Below are positions 23,075 through 34,900 of a stretch of DNA of 64,000 nucleotides, in pieces (within the stretch, counting starts at the first letter, position 1; the number at the start of each line of letters is the position of its first letter). A program made the translations under genes and the position numbers. The notes under the pieces were generated by a model, which was not told where the DNA came from, did not search any database, and worked only from the letters and a program-made list of their open reading frames with translations. Source of the DNA: Manis javanica (lineage: Eukaryota; Chordata; Mammalia; Pholidota; Manidae); the NCBI RefSeq assembly GCF_040802235.1, contig NC_133156.1:116652173-116716172 (forward strand), written 5' to 3'.

Positions 23075-24140
23075 TCCTCCTTTCTACTTAGTAAGACAGT
23101 GACAAACCAAGATATTTATCTTTTTTACTTCTACTACTTGCAGTCACATTTCTAGATATTTAGTCTATTATATGTTTTGAAATTACCAAGCAAAGTTAAA
23201 CAGATTCTGTCCAATAAACTCCTTTTTAATAAGGTCAAACTAAGTAGAATATAGCCAAGATAGATGTTTACCAAAAAGTCTTGATAAAAGTTTCAATAAC
23301 ATAAGGCATTATGCTATGCATGATACTTAGTAGAGAATCGTTTATCCAGAGTTGCTCATTTCCTCAATTTGAGTAAAAGAAGTTTTGTTGAATTGTTATA
23401 ATTTCATATTCACTGCTTGCAGTGGCAGTGAGATTTTCTTTACAGAGCATTTCTTGTGGCTTTGAAATCTTACAAGTTTCAAATACAAAATTATGTGGAA
23501 AACAATTTTATAGAGACAAATTACTGGGATTTGGAACCTCAAGAAACATTAAAAAATCCTTAATAATGGTGGGAAATTTTCCTTTCCCTAATCTCCCAGG
23601 AGGATCTATCTAGGCCTGAAATTCAAACCTCATCTACTGAGAAATGCAGTTTCACTGATATTATTTTTAAATTCTAAGCTCCTAAAACAATCTTAAAAGT
23701 TTCAAAACTAGAATAAAACTGTTGATTAAGATAGCCTGAAAATTCAATCCTGTGATACTCTTATAATTTCTTTTTCAAACATTAGTGGTTATAGAAAGAA
23801 TGATTTTAATTAATGATGTCAGTGAGAAATGAGTTTTATTGTACAATTTCCAGTGTGTAAAGGATATTTTTGGGTTATCACAATGCTTGGAGACCTTAGT
23901 AGAATTAACATCTGGATGGTAATGGTGCTAAACCCCTGTTAGACAGGGGGCAGACTTGTGCCTCAAATCTTGGATACTTGTAGATTCTTTACTTTCAAAA
24001 TTTGTAACTTTTACCAGCACATTTGTGGCTGTATTATATATATGAAACCCTGTGTTATCGTTCATCTAGTACATGCACGTGCTCTCAATCTCCAGGGTTT
24101 CTTTGTATCCCTCTTCTCTGGTCTCTGGATATTCCAGTTG
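23075..24140. other. Intergenic, nothing recognised
   Basis: AT-rich unique-looking sequence. I see no gene or clear repeat. Confidence 0.5.
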
Positions 24141-24141
24141 C

Positions 24142-24670
24142 TGCTGCTGCAGAACAAACTACCCAACTTAATGATGTTTACAACGACGGTTTTAGTATAG
24201 CGCACATAATCAGTAGATCAGAAATCTGAACAGGGGTTGGCTGAGCAATAGTTCTGTTCCTGTGGCTACAAACGAAGTCATTCCTTGGTACTCAGCGAGT
24301 GGGATGGTTGGTGAGGGGGGCCCCAGATGGTGTCACTGGTCTGTTTTTTTGGCAGAGATGGCTAGAAGATGGGCTCAGCTGGGACTATTTTCAGTGCCTC
24401 CACGTGGCTTTTCCAGCCTGGTGGTCTCTGTGTTGCTGGAGTTCTTACGTGGTGGTTGGCTTCCTCCAAATGGAGTGTCCTATGAGAGCCAGGAGGAAGG
24501 CATATCACTTTTCAGGACTTAGTCTTCAAAACCATTCAGTATAACTTCTATGTCTAATACTATTGTTTGAAACCGTTACAAACTCACTAAGTTCAAAGGG
24601 ATGGAACATAGATTTCTACCGCTTAAAGGAAGAAGTGGCCCCAAATTTGTGGTCATTAGAAAAAATGTGG
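24142..24670 (+). repeat. Ancient interspersed repeat, family not named
   Basis: The order 'gctgctgctgcagaacaaactaccc', 'ggggttggctgagcaat', 'tcagctgggactattttcag', 'acgtggcttttccagcctgg' and 'tgtggtcattaga' follows a widespread mammalian repeat of about 450 bp that I recognise by text but cannot name. No coding capacity. Confidence 0.5.
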
Positions 24671-24674
24671 CTTT

Positions 24675-25110
24675 GGCTTTCATTTATTCATTTAATATTA
24701 ACTGTGTGCCTAATACATGCTAAACACTCCGTGGGGCTTAGGGATGGCGAACATAGCAAATAATGTGTGTGCCCCCATATTAGGTGGGAGAAGAGCCGAC
24801 CTGATCTGGGGACCAAGGGAAGGTGTCCCTGGAGAAAGGATATTTCAGCTGAGACCTGAAGGACGGGCAGAATGTAGCCAACATGCAGGGAGAAGGAGCA
24901 GACACTCAGGCTGAAGGTAGATGGTCTGGGGAGGCTCTCAGGGGGAAGGTACAAGGTGTTCATGGAATAGAGGAAAGAGTTGAATGGCTGGGCATTGAGA
25001 ATGAGCCAGAGGGGCCCAGGTCACAGAGAGTCATGTATCTCTTTTAAAGGATTTTGTAAGTTATCCCAAAGAAATGACAAATGCTTTTATTAGGGAAGTT
25101 TTGAGACCTG
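24675..25110 (+). repeat. L2-like LINE fragment
   Basis: Contains 'tttattcatttaatattaactgtgtgcctaatacatgctaaacac', then 'tttcagctgagacctgaaggacgg' and 'ttttgagacctgatcagatctg'. These are typical of old L2-type sequence. Boundaries approximate. Confidence 0.5.
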
Positions 25111-25469
25111 ATCAGATCTGAAGTTTTACTGTATTTTTTAATGTGCTTTGAGCTCCAGGTGCAGTGTTGACTCAGCCATAACCAGTTTACAGTGCAGCAG
25201 CATCAGAGATACATGCTAGGCCCTTTTCCTCTTTCTTTTCTTTTTTTCACTATGTTTCCCTTTCATCTTCCTACATCCATTTCCCTTCTTCCACCAAAGG
25301 CTGTTACTTTCAAGTGCTTAACATAGGTCCTTGGCAAGGTATGTGTTATTCAAAGATGTGTGATGTTAATGTGTATTAGGTGTGCTTTATATTTATATAA
25401 CAAGTATTATGTGCTAGACCTTGTTGTGTTTCTTTCTTTATTTTTTCTCCACTCAACATTCTGTCTCAA
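25111..25469. other. Intergenic, nothing recognised
   Basis: No gene or named repeat seen; C/T-rich patches near 25,230-25,290. Confidence 0.5.
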
Positions 25470-25715
25470 AGAGCTATGCTTGGGTAGTGGGGAAAAGTAC
25501 AACCTCTCAAAGGGAAAATTCCTGCATTTGAACTCTGGCTCTGCCACGTTTTTGCTGTGATCGTGAGCAAATTCACCTCTCAGCACCGCAGCTTCCACAT
25601 TTAGAGATACCAAATGGAGATAACAGAGGTTTGAATAAAGATGATGCAGGTAAACAAAGGGTCTGGCAAATAGTAAGGGTTTGATAAATGTTAGCTAATA
25701 CTAGGATTCCATAGT
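25470..25715 (+). repeat. MIR SINE
   Basis: Shows 'tgcatttgaactctggctctgcca', 'gatcgtgagcaaattcacc' and 'gtctggcaaatagtaagggtttgataaatg', in MIR order to the 3' end. Confidence 0.78.
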
Positions 25716-25769
25716 GGTTTTCGTTAAAAGAACAACCACAGATAAAAGATGGGGTCACTTATGCTAATG

Positions 25770-26145
25770 GCTCTATGTCAGGAAAACAAGAGTTAATACC
25801 TAACCTAACGGCAGTCTCAGCAAGCCCCCATGCCTGCCCCAGCCTCCACCCGCCTCTATGCAAGCTTTAATCAGTCAACATGAAATTTCCCGTTAGCATT
25901 AGAAAATTTATTGATAGACTCTTTCTATTCACCTGAGGAGTGTGACCTTGCCTAGAACAATGGATTTTCTGCTAATAATTTCCTTTTCTCTGCTCCCTCT
26001 CTAACTTTAAAAACCTTTCCTTTTCTGTAGTTCAACAGAGCATCTCTCTACTTGCTACAAGGGAGGCTGACAAGTTGCTTAATAAAGCCAATTCGAGCTT
26101 CAAATTTACTTGAATTCTGTTTTTTAACATTTATTAAGTGTTTAC
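25770..26145 (+). mobile_element. LTR-like segment (endogenous retrovirus), plus
   Basis: A TATA-like 'tttaaaaacc' at about 26,006 is followed by the polyadenylation signal AATAAA at 26,081-26,086 in 'gcttaataaagccaattcgagcttc', typical of mammalian ERV LTR R/U5 regions. No internal retroviral genes are next to it. The 5' boundary is a guess. Confidence 0.5.
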
Positions 26146-26923
26146 TATTGTTATCATCATCTGATTCGTTGTTTTTGACAATTGAGTAGGCATGTGCAAG
26201 CACCCTGTTCTATTTGTCTAGTTCTTTGATAATGGACAACACAGAGACTCCAATTCCCTGCCACACCCTTTCTCCTATCAACCCGTGCAAGAGTTTCACT
26301 AGACCACATGTGAACTAGTAATAGTGGCAAGTCACAGGGTGTTGGCCTACTAGGTTCCACTAAACACTGCTCAACTGTTCTCCAGAATGGCTGTAGCAGT
26401 TTATACTCCGAATTGAGGCAGGGGTTTGAAGGTCTGGGCATCTTGGGACAATTCAGGACAATTCTGAAGGGCCATTCAGATCCACAAGCCCTTATGGGGT
26501 CAGCCCAGGCTTTCTCAGTTCTGTATTGCATCTTAACTTGATCTGCCCACCCTTGCTTTCTTCTCCTCCCTGCCCCAGATGTTGGTCCTCAGTGCACTCC
26601 CTAATAAATATTCTGCATGCTAAACTCTGCTCACAGCCTGCTTCCTGGAGAATCCAACCTGACACTTGGACTATTTTTCAACCAAGTTTTAAAGCACAAA
26701 TAACTATACGATTAAATTATGTTACATTATTTGAATGTTCAATCTCAATAAATGGATACAACATGCCAGTGAGAAGGCTACCTAATTTTGTTGCACATTG
26801 AAATGGTTGTTTTTAGGAAAATACATTCTGTTCTACATTTTATTCTGCTTTCTCTATTTTTGAAAAGTTGCTTCTTCCCTCCACTCTAATCAAGGAAGTA
26901 AAATATTGAAGGTTAGCAGAATA
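26146..26923. other. Intergenic; possible old repeat debris
   Basis: 'ctgttctccagaatggctgtagcagtttatactcc' near 26,370-26,405 looks like old minus-strand L1 text. 'cactccctaataaatattctgcatgctaa' near 26,590-26,625 resembles a repeat 3' end. Neither is clear. The frame at 26,157-26,531 on the minus strand has no known similarity. Confidence 0.4.
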
Positions 26924-27381
26924 TGCTGCTCTAAAATATGCCTCTTTGGTATAAGGATTATTTTGAGAAACTGCAGATACAGGGGAAGCTTTAAAAACAG
27001 AGCAGAAGTTATCCTTTTGTGAGGGTAATTTATATTAGAAAGGGGGCCTGTACCAGGAAGAGAGCTAACAATAGAGATAAGTTCATCTGGGAGACTTACC
27101 TACCTGGCAGGGCAAACTTTGTTTATCAAACATTTCCTCTCTTCTTTTTTCACCTTCCCATATATTGCCTTCCCCCACTTTGACATTCCAGACCCCTATC
27201 CTTTCCTTAGCTCAGGGTGGTATATAAACCTTGATTGTCTGCCACCTTTTTGAGGCTCTTTTCTGTATGAACATAATTAAAATTGTTTTTCTTCTCCTAT
27301 TAATCTGTCTTATGTCAGTTTAATTTTTAGACCAGCCACAGAACCTAAAAGGGAGGAAGGAAGAATTTTTCCTCCCCTACA
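26924..27381 (+). mobile_element. Solo LTR (endogenous retrovirus), plus
   Basis: Starts near TGCTGCTC and ends CTCCCCTACA (TG...CA). The TATA box TATATAA is at 27,221-27,227 and the polyadenylation signal ATTAAA at 27,276-27,281. The U5-like text is 'ttaatctgtcttatgtcagtttaatttttagaccagcc', which I recognise from mammalian ERV LTRs. No obvious target-site duplication and no internal genes. Confidence 0.65.
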
Positions 27382-28619
27382 ATATTAACATGCTGAAAAC
27401 TGATTTTCTGATTCCAGCACTTACCTTATTTATTAAAGCTGAAATTCATTGTTTATAATGAGTCATCAAATCAATGAATTACATTTCTGAAACTGATATA
27501 GAAGGAAGTAGCTATTATTTTACACTCAGTAGGAATGCAAGTCAGAGAATATTAGCATAATGGAACTAAAGACTGTTACATAAGTCATCTTTCCAGTAAG
27601 CCCATTTGAGAACCACTCAGAAATACAACTCAGTGGGCTATGTCTTTGCCCTTGTGTGTGTGACTTTAGGCAATCAAGTAACTTCTGAGGTTACTCTGTT
27701 GTTAAAGGATAAACTAAGTTACGTCAAAAATTTTTTAAAGTTTGAACAAAAATTGGTTCCACCAGGCAACACCAAATTGGAAGTGGTTAAGAGGGCTCTA
27801 CCAACAGGAGCTGGGGAGAGATTTGGCAGAGAAAAGCAGGAAGCAGCACATGGACATTATGGATTGGTTATAGCATAAAGCCTGAGTGGCTGTTTGTGAT
27901 CAGTTGTCCTTAGGTTTTGATATCATAACCTTGAGGCATTTACAGGCTTAGATTTTGCTACATAAGTAGGCTGCCTCGGCATTAGAGCCACCTCAGTCTA
28001 ATGGCCTCCTTGTTTAAGTAATTTAACAATGAGCTAGGACTTGTCTTCTGTCAGCATTGTGAGAGCTATGAGGCTAAGGCAATAACCATACTTGAAGGGC
28101 TTTGGAAGTAAACACCACAACCTTCAGGAAATTTCAATCTGAGTTCATTTTGCCTACCAGAAATGTTTCTATAACCTTGCCCACCTTTCCCAGTGTTCTG
28201 TCTGTATTACTGTAAGATGTTAGCGAGTCCAAAAATTGAGATGATACAAGACCACAGGGGAGAAAGCCACTGATTCTACCTCTGGATGCTGGGGAAGCTT
28301 TTATGGTGGAAGTAATTCTTGTAGGTTTGAGCCTATTATAGAAGGATGGGTAAGAGCTGTTCTGGCTGAATTAGGGAAAAGATAATGTCACCGGGTGATT
28401 TTGGCAGGAAGTTTTTGCTGACTCTCCTCTCCCCTTTGAGAATCAGAAATCTTTAAACAGGCCAGCACCTTCTGGAGGTGATCTAGTGAGAGAACTCTGA
28501 TAGGGATGCTGTATATGAACTGATACTACTCAGCCGAATCAGAACTTCTCTCTTAGACTGTGTCAGGCAGTAAAGAGAAATACAGAAAAAGAGTGAATCA
28601 CAGGAATGATCATATCACA
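27382..28619. other. Intergenic, mostly unrecognised
   Basis: A MIR-core-like string 'gactttaggcaatcaagtaacttctgaggtt' occurs near 27,660-27,695. Otherwise nothing recognised. Confidence 0.45.
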
Positions 28620-29310
28620 AGATGGTTAGAGGGGAGGGAGCACCAGGTGAAGGCCTGGGAGGAGCCACAAGTCATGAAGTGACTTTTGTTTCATCGATGG
28701 AGCCCTGCTGCGGAGCTAGGAGTGCAACTTTCTTTGCTTTTGATAAAGTTAATTTTTATATTGGGACCCACAAAATGGAGGCTGAGCCAGAAGCCTGGCC
28801 CATGTTACAAATCTAAATCTAAATCAGCCTGCACTTACGGGAAACACCTGTCATAGCCAACCTGTGCTTATCCCAACCTCCCGACTCAGCGTCAGCTGGC
28901 TCGCCTGATCCTAGAAAATAACATCTGCTGGCTTTATAAGGAGATCCCAGAGCTCTCAGCCACAACTGTTCCCATGTTGCTTCTCCTAACCCTCTGTAAA
29001 ACTCATTCTTCCCTCCAAAAACCCTCGAAAATAGGACCTGCTGGCTTTCTAAGGGAGTCCCTGATCTCCTTGCCAATCCTGCCTCGTTTCCTTGTTGCCT
29101 CTTCTACCGCCCGGTAAAACTAACTCCCTCTTGCCCCAGATCTCTTGGGGAGAAGGCTCCACTGCTGGTGAGGCCCTGTGCTCCCCAGTCCGTGGATTGT
29201 TTTCCCTTGAATAGAGGACATCAAACTTGTTACTAAATTGTTTTAGTTTTGTCATTTGATACGTCCTTACTTTTTAATGTATGTACTGGGACCCATCCCA
29301 TAATGTGGTA
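28620..29310 (+). mobile_element. LTR-like segment with 113-bp internal duplication
   Basis: C-rich sequence resembling an ERV1-type LTR: 'gggacccacaaaatggaggctgag', then 'gggaaacacctgt', a TATA-like 'gctttataagg' and an R/U5-like segment. GAAAATA starts at 28,914 and again at 29,027. Each is followed by 'ctgctggcttt-taag', 'ttg-cttct' and '-gtaaaact-a-tcc-tc', giving two diverged tandem units of 113 bp. No retroviral genes seen. The family is not identified, and the orientation is inferred. Confidence 0.42.
28914..29139. repeat. Two tandem units of 113 bp
   Basis: Unit 1 is 28,914-29,026 and unit 2 is 29,027-29,139. Both start GAAAATA and share a series of matching blocks with scattered substitutions and small gaps. 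Confidence 0.7.
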
Positions 29311-29719
29311 GATGAAAAATGGCCCCAAATTTACTGGAGCTCCACAGGTGAGCCCACTTTCCTCATGGCTTACATTTCAATGGGCCTTGTTACATTGCAG
29401 AAGGGATGCTGTGAGGGTTTCCAGAGAATGCAGGAAACCTCTTCCTAAGAGAATGCAGCTTTCACACCCACGGTTTTTCCACTCTCACCAAGTGAACATG
29501 TTTGCCAACTACCCTGCTGTGGAGGCCATGTGGAAGAGGCTCTCCAGCTGACAGCTTGTCAGATACCCAACAGGTAAGTACGTCCCTCCTAGACCATCCA
29601 GCCCCTGCCAAGCTGTCATCTGAACAGTTGATGAATGGGTGAGCCTCTGTCTTGCCAATGGGTTTCAGCTCTGGGCAAGTTCGCTATGGATTCAATGTGG
29701 CCAAAGAAATTGACAACAA
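29311..29719. other. Intergenic, nothing recognised
   Basis: No gene or named repeat. The plus frame at 29,312-29,551 has no similarity that I know. Confidence 0.45.
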
Positions 29720-30200
29720 AATGTTCTTGGGGTGAAAGGGTTATACCCAACTTTATTTCCAGGTGGCAGGTCAGTCACTAAAATCCCATTCACTCAGAGC
29801 AAGTCTGCATGCAGCAAGCTGGTCTCTCCCCTTGCCTCTGGGCATCTCTATCTCCACAACCATCCCACACAGCTGTCCTCTGGGCCTCTCTGCACAGCCA
29901 TCCCGCACAGCTGTCCCACACAGCCATCCTCTGGGCCTCTGTCCTCAGTGCTGCCACTACTCTAGCCTCTGCTCTGCTCTCCTGCAGCCTTGCAGCCCTG
30001 CCACCATGTCGTGCCCAGAGCATTGGGCAGAGCTCTTTTTATAGAGTCAACAGCCATGTATTTTCCACAGGTGTGCAGTAAGCTAGTCAACCAGGGCCAG
30101 GTGAGAATCCTGGCCACAGGAACTCTCATTTTATCTCCCCAGCCTCCCTGAGACAGGCAGAAAAACTGCACAAATGGCCAACCCACTGACTTGTGAGCTA
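29720..30200 (-). mobile_element. LTR-like segment (endogenous retrovirus), minus
   Basis: Read on the minus strand it has a TATA box (CTATAAAAAG, plus 30,036-30,044), a C-rich R/U5-like stretch and a polyadenylation signal AATAAA (plus 29,752-29,757). Short units built on 'cacacagctgtcc', 'cacagccatcc' and 'tctgggcctct' repeat imperfectly across 29,860-29,945. No internal genes. Alternative: an unrelated G+C-rich repeat. Confidence 0.45.
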
Positions 30201-30234
30201 ATAAATGATTCATAAATGATTTTACTCACTCTGC

Positions 30235-30685
30235 TCCCATCCACTGGCAATGTGTGTGAGGGGAGGTAAACAATGGTGCTCACCAGAACTTATGGTCCTT
30301 GAGAGAGTTATAGAAGTTTCCTTGCTATTAGGTAGGTGCTTTAGTTCTGAAAATTGGTGTCCTTCACTTATGGTGTGGTTGGTCTTTAAACCCTTTTAAA
30401 CTGCAGATTTTTTTTTCTGTGCCCAGGGCAGGGAAATCTGTACTCAGGTCCCTCAGTGATATCCCTCCCTGCAGCAGGGCTGTGTTGGGGGTGGGCTCCC
30501 TTTGTTATTGTGTCTCTGTCTCTCCTGTGTACTTTATGTTGTCTTTTCATCCCTTCTTGTGCAGAAGGTGTTTAGTTAGACCTCAGTTCTTCCCCAGAAT
30601 GAACTGTTCTGTGTGTAGGTATAGATGTGGTGTATACATGGGAGGAGGTAGGTTCAGACTCTTTCTATGTTGACCCCTTGGAGTT
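30235..30685 (-). mobile_element. L1 5' UTR fragment, minus
   Basis: Collinear with 51,720-52,130. Both read 'tatggtgtggttggtctttaa', 'ctcaggtccctcagtgatatccct', 'gtgcagaaggtgttta' and 'gaattgttctgtgtgtaggtatag'-like text. The second copy continues to an L1 5' end and into ORF1-like sequence, so this is an isolated piece of the same L1 subfamily's 5' UTR. Confidence 0.75.
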
Positions 30686-30889
30686 CCCTCCAAATTAAGG
30701 TTATTCTGAAGTAAAGTGTAACTTCTGGCAAGTTTATCAGGAAAAAAGCCCACATTTCACTATATGCTTTTTTCAGCTAAAATTGAACAGATACAAACCA
30801 CAAAAACACTCTTTGATCAATGTCCTTTGACTGCACCACCAGAGAAAACTGGGTGGATTCTATTTTCTAGACTGGTGGTCCTGTACCAG

Positions 30890-31600
30890 GAGCCCTAACC
30901 CTGCAAGTAGCTGTAGGCTGAGATGAACACAGTTATTGTGTTAAGAAAGATAGAGTTTATTCAGATTCTTACTGAGAACCATGGCCTGAAAACATTTAAT
31001 CAAAGAAAGTTCTGTTCAGACTATTTTGCCAAAATTTTGTCTAAGAACAGTTTATATACCTTTTTTACAATAGGGGATACATTAATCAATACATCAGAGA
31101 AGTGTGTCAAGGATACATTTGGTTAGTGCCTTGAAAAAACAGACTCTACATATTATGGTGCTATCTATGTGTGCGAGAAGGCAAGATTAAGGATTGGTAC
31201 TCATTCTCCGAAAGAGTTCTATCAGGGATGTGGGAAACAGGCTCCCATTCAGTTTTATTTTTGAACAGTCAAGGCTGTGTCTCTTAGCCATGGGTGAGGG
31301 GCTGTGGCAGTCTTGCTGACACAGGTGAGAAGGCGTCTTCACAGCACAGCATGAGTTCTTCTGGCTAAGAGCCTGTACGCCTTGGATAGCTTTCTTGGGA
31401 TCACCATGGAGGGCCGTAAAGATTTCATTTCATTTCACATGGCTAACTGCTCTTTCCACATGTGAACCTTAGTAATCACTTGCTCTTCCAACATGAATCC
31501 CTTTAATAAATCTCAAAAGGGTCAATTCAGAATATAATAAACTTAACAGGAGCTGGGCATAGATGTCTATCTAATACTAAAAGTCAATGAGGAATTAAGA
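30890..31600 (-). mobile_element. LTR-like segment (endogenous retrovirus), minus
   Basis: On the minus strand a TATA box (GGTATATAAAC, plus 31,051-31,060) is followed about 95 bases later by AATAAA (plus 30,956-30,961), then 'ctctatctttcttaacacaataactgtgttcatctcag'. This spacing and text are LTR-like. The plus frame at 30,923-31,126 is chance. The upstream U3 limit near 31,600 is a guess. Confidence 0.5.
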
Positions 31601-31917
31601 AAAAAAAATCCCAAAAGTCTAGAATGAAGGAAAGAAACTTCTTCACTGAGGGGAAGATTTTAGTAAATTGTTTTGTATGATGTCAACTCAACTCACTTCC
31701 TCTGAAAATGTCAACATCCCTGTTTATGGTATGTGATCTCCCCCAAATACAAATACATTGACACATGGACAAACATGGAAATCTAACCCAGTGGGGAAAA
31801 TTCCAGTCTCCTGATATTTGAAATGGGTATTCAGAAATCATCAGTTATTGTCTTGAAGTGGCTGGAAAAGAAGTGATGTCAACTGGGCAGCTGTGCAGAG
31901 GCTGTCTTCTGACTTCT

Positions 31918-34900
31918 TCTTCTTCTTTTTTTTTTTTGCTATCACTAATGTACAATTACATGAACAACATTGTGGTTACCAGACTTCCCCTATTATCAAG
32001 TCCCCACCACATACCCCACTAGAGTCACTGTCCATCAGTGTAGTAGATGCTATAGAATCACTACTTGTCTTCTCTGTGTTATACTGCCTTCCCTGTGTCC
32101 CCCCCACCCTACATTATATGTGCTAATCGTAATACCCCTCTTTCCCCCTTATCCCTCCCTTCCCACCCATCCTCCCCAATTCCTTTCCCTTGGGTAACTG
32201 TTAGTCCATTCTTGGGTTCTGTGAGTCTGCTGCTGATTTGTTCCTTCAGTTTTTTTCTTTGTTCTTATACTCCGCAGATGAGTGAAATCATTTGGTACTT
32301 GTCTTTCTCTGCCTGGCTTATTTCACTGAGCATAAATACCCTCTAGCTCCATCCATGTTGTTGCAAATGGTAGAATTTGTTTTTTTTCTTATGGCTGAAT
32401 AATATTCCATTGTGTGTATGTACCACATCTTCCTTATCCATTCATTTACTGATTTCTTTCCATTTCATGGCTATTGTTAACAGTGCTGTGATAAACATAG
32501 GATTGCATATGTCTTTTTCAAACTGGGCTCCTGCATTCTTCTGGTAAATTCCCAGGAGTGGAATTCCTGGGTCAAATGGTATTTCTATTTTGAGTTTCTT
32601 GAGGAACCTCCATACTGCTTTCCACAATGGTTGAACTATTTTACATTCCCACCAGTAGTGTAGGACAGTTCCCCTTTCTCCACATCCTCGCCAGGATGTG
32701 GTGTGAGGTGATATCTCATTGTGGTTTTAATTTGCATTTCTCTGATGATTAGCGATGTGGAGCATCTTTTCATGTGCCTGTTGGCCATCTGAATTTCTTC
32801 TTTAGAGAACTGTGTTCAGCTCCTCTGCCCATTTTTTAATTGGCTTTTTGTCTGTTGAGGTGCATGAGCTCTTTATATAATTTGGATGTTGACCCCTTAT
32901 CGGATATGTCATTTATGAATATATTCTCTCATACTGTAGGATGTCTTTTTGTTCTACTGATGGTGTCCTTTGCTGTACAGAAACTTTTTAGTTTGATATA
33001 GTCCCATGAGTTCATTTTTGCTTTTGTTTTCCTTGCCTGGGAAGATATGTTCATGAAGAATTTGCTCATGTTTATGTCCAAGAGATTTTTGCCTATATTT
33101 TTTTCTAAGAGTTTTATGGTTTCATGACTTACATTCAGGTCTTTGATGCATTTTAAATTTACTTTTGTGTATGGGGTTAGACAATAATCCAGTTTCATTC
33201 TCTTACATGCAGCTGTCCAGCTTTGCCAATACCAGCTGTTGAAGAGGCTTTCATTTCCCCATTGTATATCCATGGCTCCTTTATCATATATTATTGACCA
33301 TATATGCTTGGGTTTGTATTTGGGCTCTCTAGTCTGTTCCATTGATCTATGGGTCTGTTCTTGTGCCAGTACCAAATTGTCTTGATTACTGTGGCTTTGT
33401 AGTAGAGCCTTAAGTCAGGGACTGTAATAACCCCCCACTTTATTCTTCCTTCTCAGGATTGCTTTGGCTATGTGGGGTCTTTTGTGGTTCCATATGAATT
33501 TTAGAACTATTTGCTCTAGTTCATTGAAGAATGCTGTTGGTATTTTGATAGGCATTGCACTGAATCTGTAGATTGTTTTAGGCAGGATGGCCATTTTGAC
33601 AATATTAATTTTTCCTATCCATGAGCACAGGATGTGTTTCCATTTATTGGCATATTCTTTAATTTCTCTCATGAGTGTCTTATAGTTTTCAGAATATAGG
33701 TCTTTCACTTCCTTGATTAGGTTTATTCCTAGGTATTTTATTCTTTTTGATGTAATTGTGAATGGAATTGTTTTCCTGATTTCTCTTTCTGCTAGTTCAT
33801 CATTAGTGTATAGGAAAGCAACATATTTCTGTGTAATAATTTTGTGTCTTACAACTTTGCTGAATTCAGATATTAGATCTAGTAGTTTTGGAGTGGATTC
33901 TTTAGGGTTTTTTATATACAATATCATATCATCTGCAAACAGGGACAGTTTGACTTCTTCCTTACCAATCTGGATGCCTTTTATTTCTTTGTGTTGTCTG
34001 ATTGCCATGGCTAAGGCCTCCAGAACTATGTTGTATAAAAGTGGGGAGAGTGGGCATCCTTGTCTTGTTCCCGATCTTAAAGGAAAAGCTTTCAGCTTCT
34101 CACTGTTAAGTCTAATGTTGGCTGTGGGTTTGTCATATATGGCCTTTATTATGCTGAGGTACTTGCCCTCTATACCCATTTTGCTGAGAGTTTTTATCAT
34201 GAATGGATGTTGAATTTTGTTTAATGCTTTTTCAGCATCTATACTAATAATCATGTGGTTTTTGTCGTTTTTGTTGATGTGGTGGATAACGCTGATGAAT
34301 TTTCGAATGTTGTACCATCCTTGCATCCCTGGGATGAATCCCACTTGATCATGATGGATGATCTTTTTGATGTATTTTTGAATTCAGTTTGCTAATATTT
34401 TGTTGAGTATTTTTGCATCTATGTTCATCAGGGATATTGGTCTGTAATTTTCTTTTTTTGTGGTTTCTTTGCCTGGTTTTGGTATTAGAGTGATGTTGGC
34501 CTTGTAGAATGAGTTCGGAAGTATTCCCTCCTCTTCTACTTTTTGGAAAACTTTAAGGAGGATGGGTATTAGGTCTACACTAAATGTTTGATAAAATTCA
34601 GCATTGAACCCATCTGGTCCAGGGGTTTTGTTCTTAGGTAGTTTGTTGATTATCAATTCAATTTCCTTGCTGGTAATTGATCTATTCAGATTTTCTGTTT
34701 CTTCCTTGGTCAGCCTTGGAAGGTTGTATTTTTCTAGAAAGTTGTCCATTTCTTCTAGGTTATCCAGTTTGTTAGCATATAATTTTTCATAGTATTCTTT
34801 CATAATTCTTTGTATTTCTGTGGTGTCCATAGAGATTTTTCCTTTCTCATTTCTGATTCTGTTTATGTGTGTAGACTCTCTTTTTTTCTTGATAAGTCTG

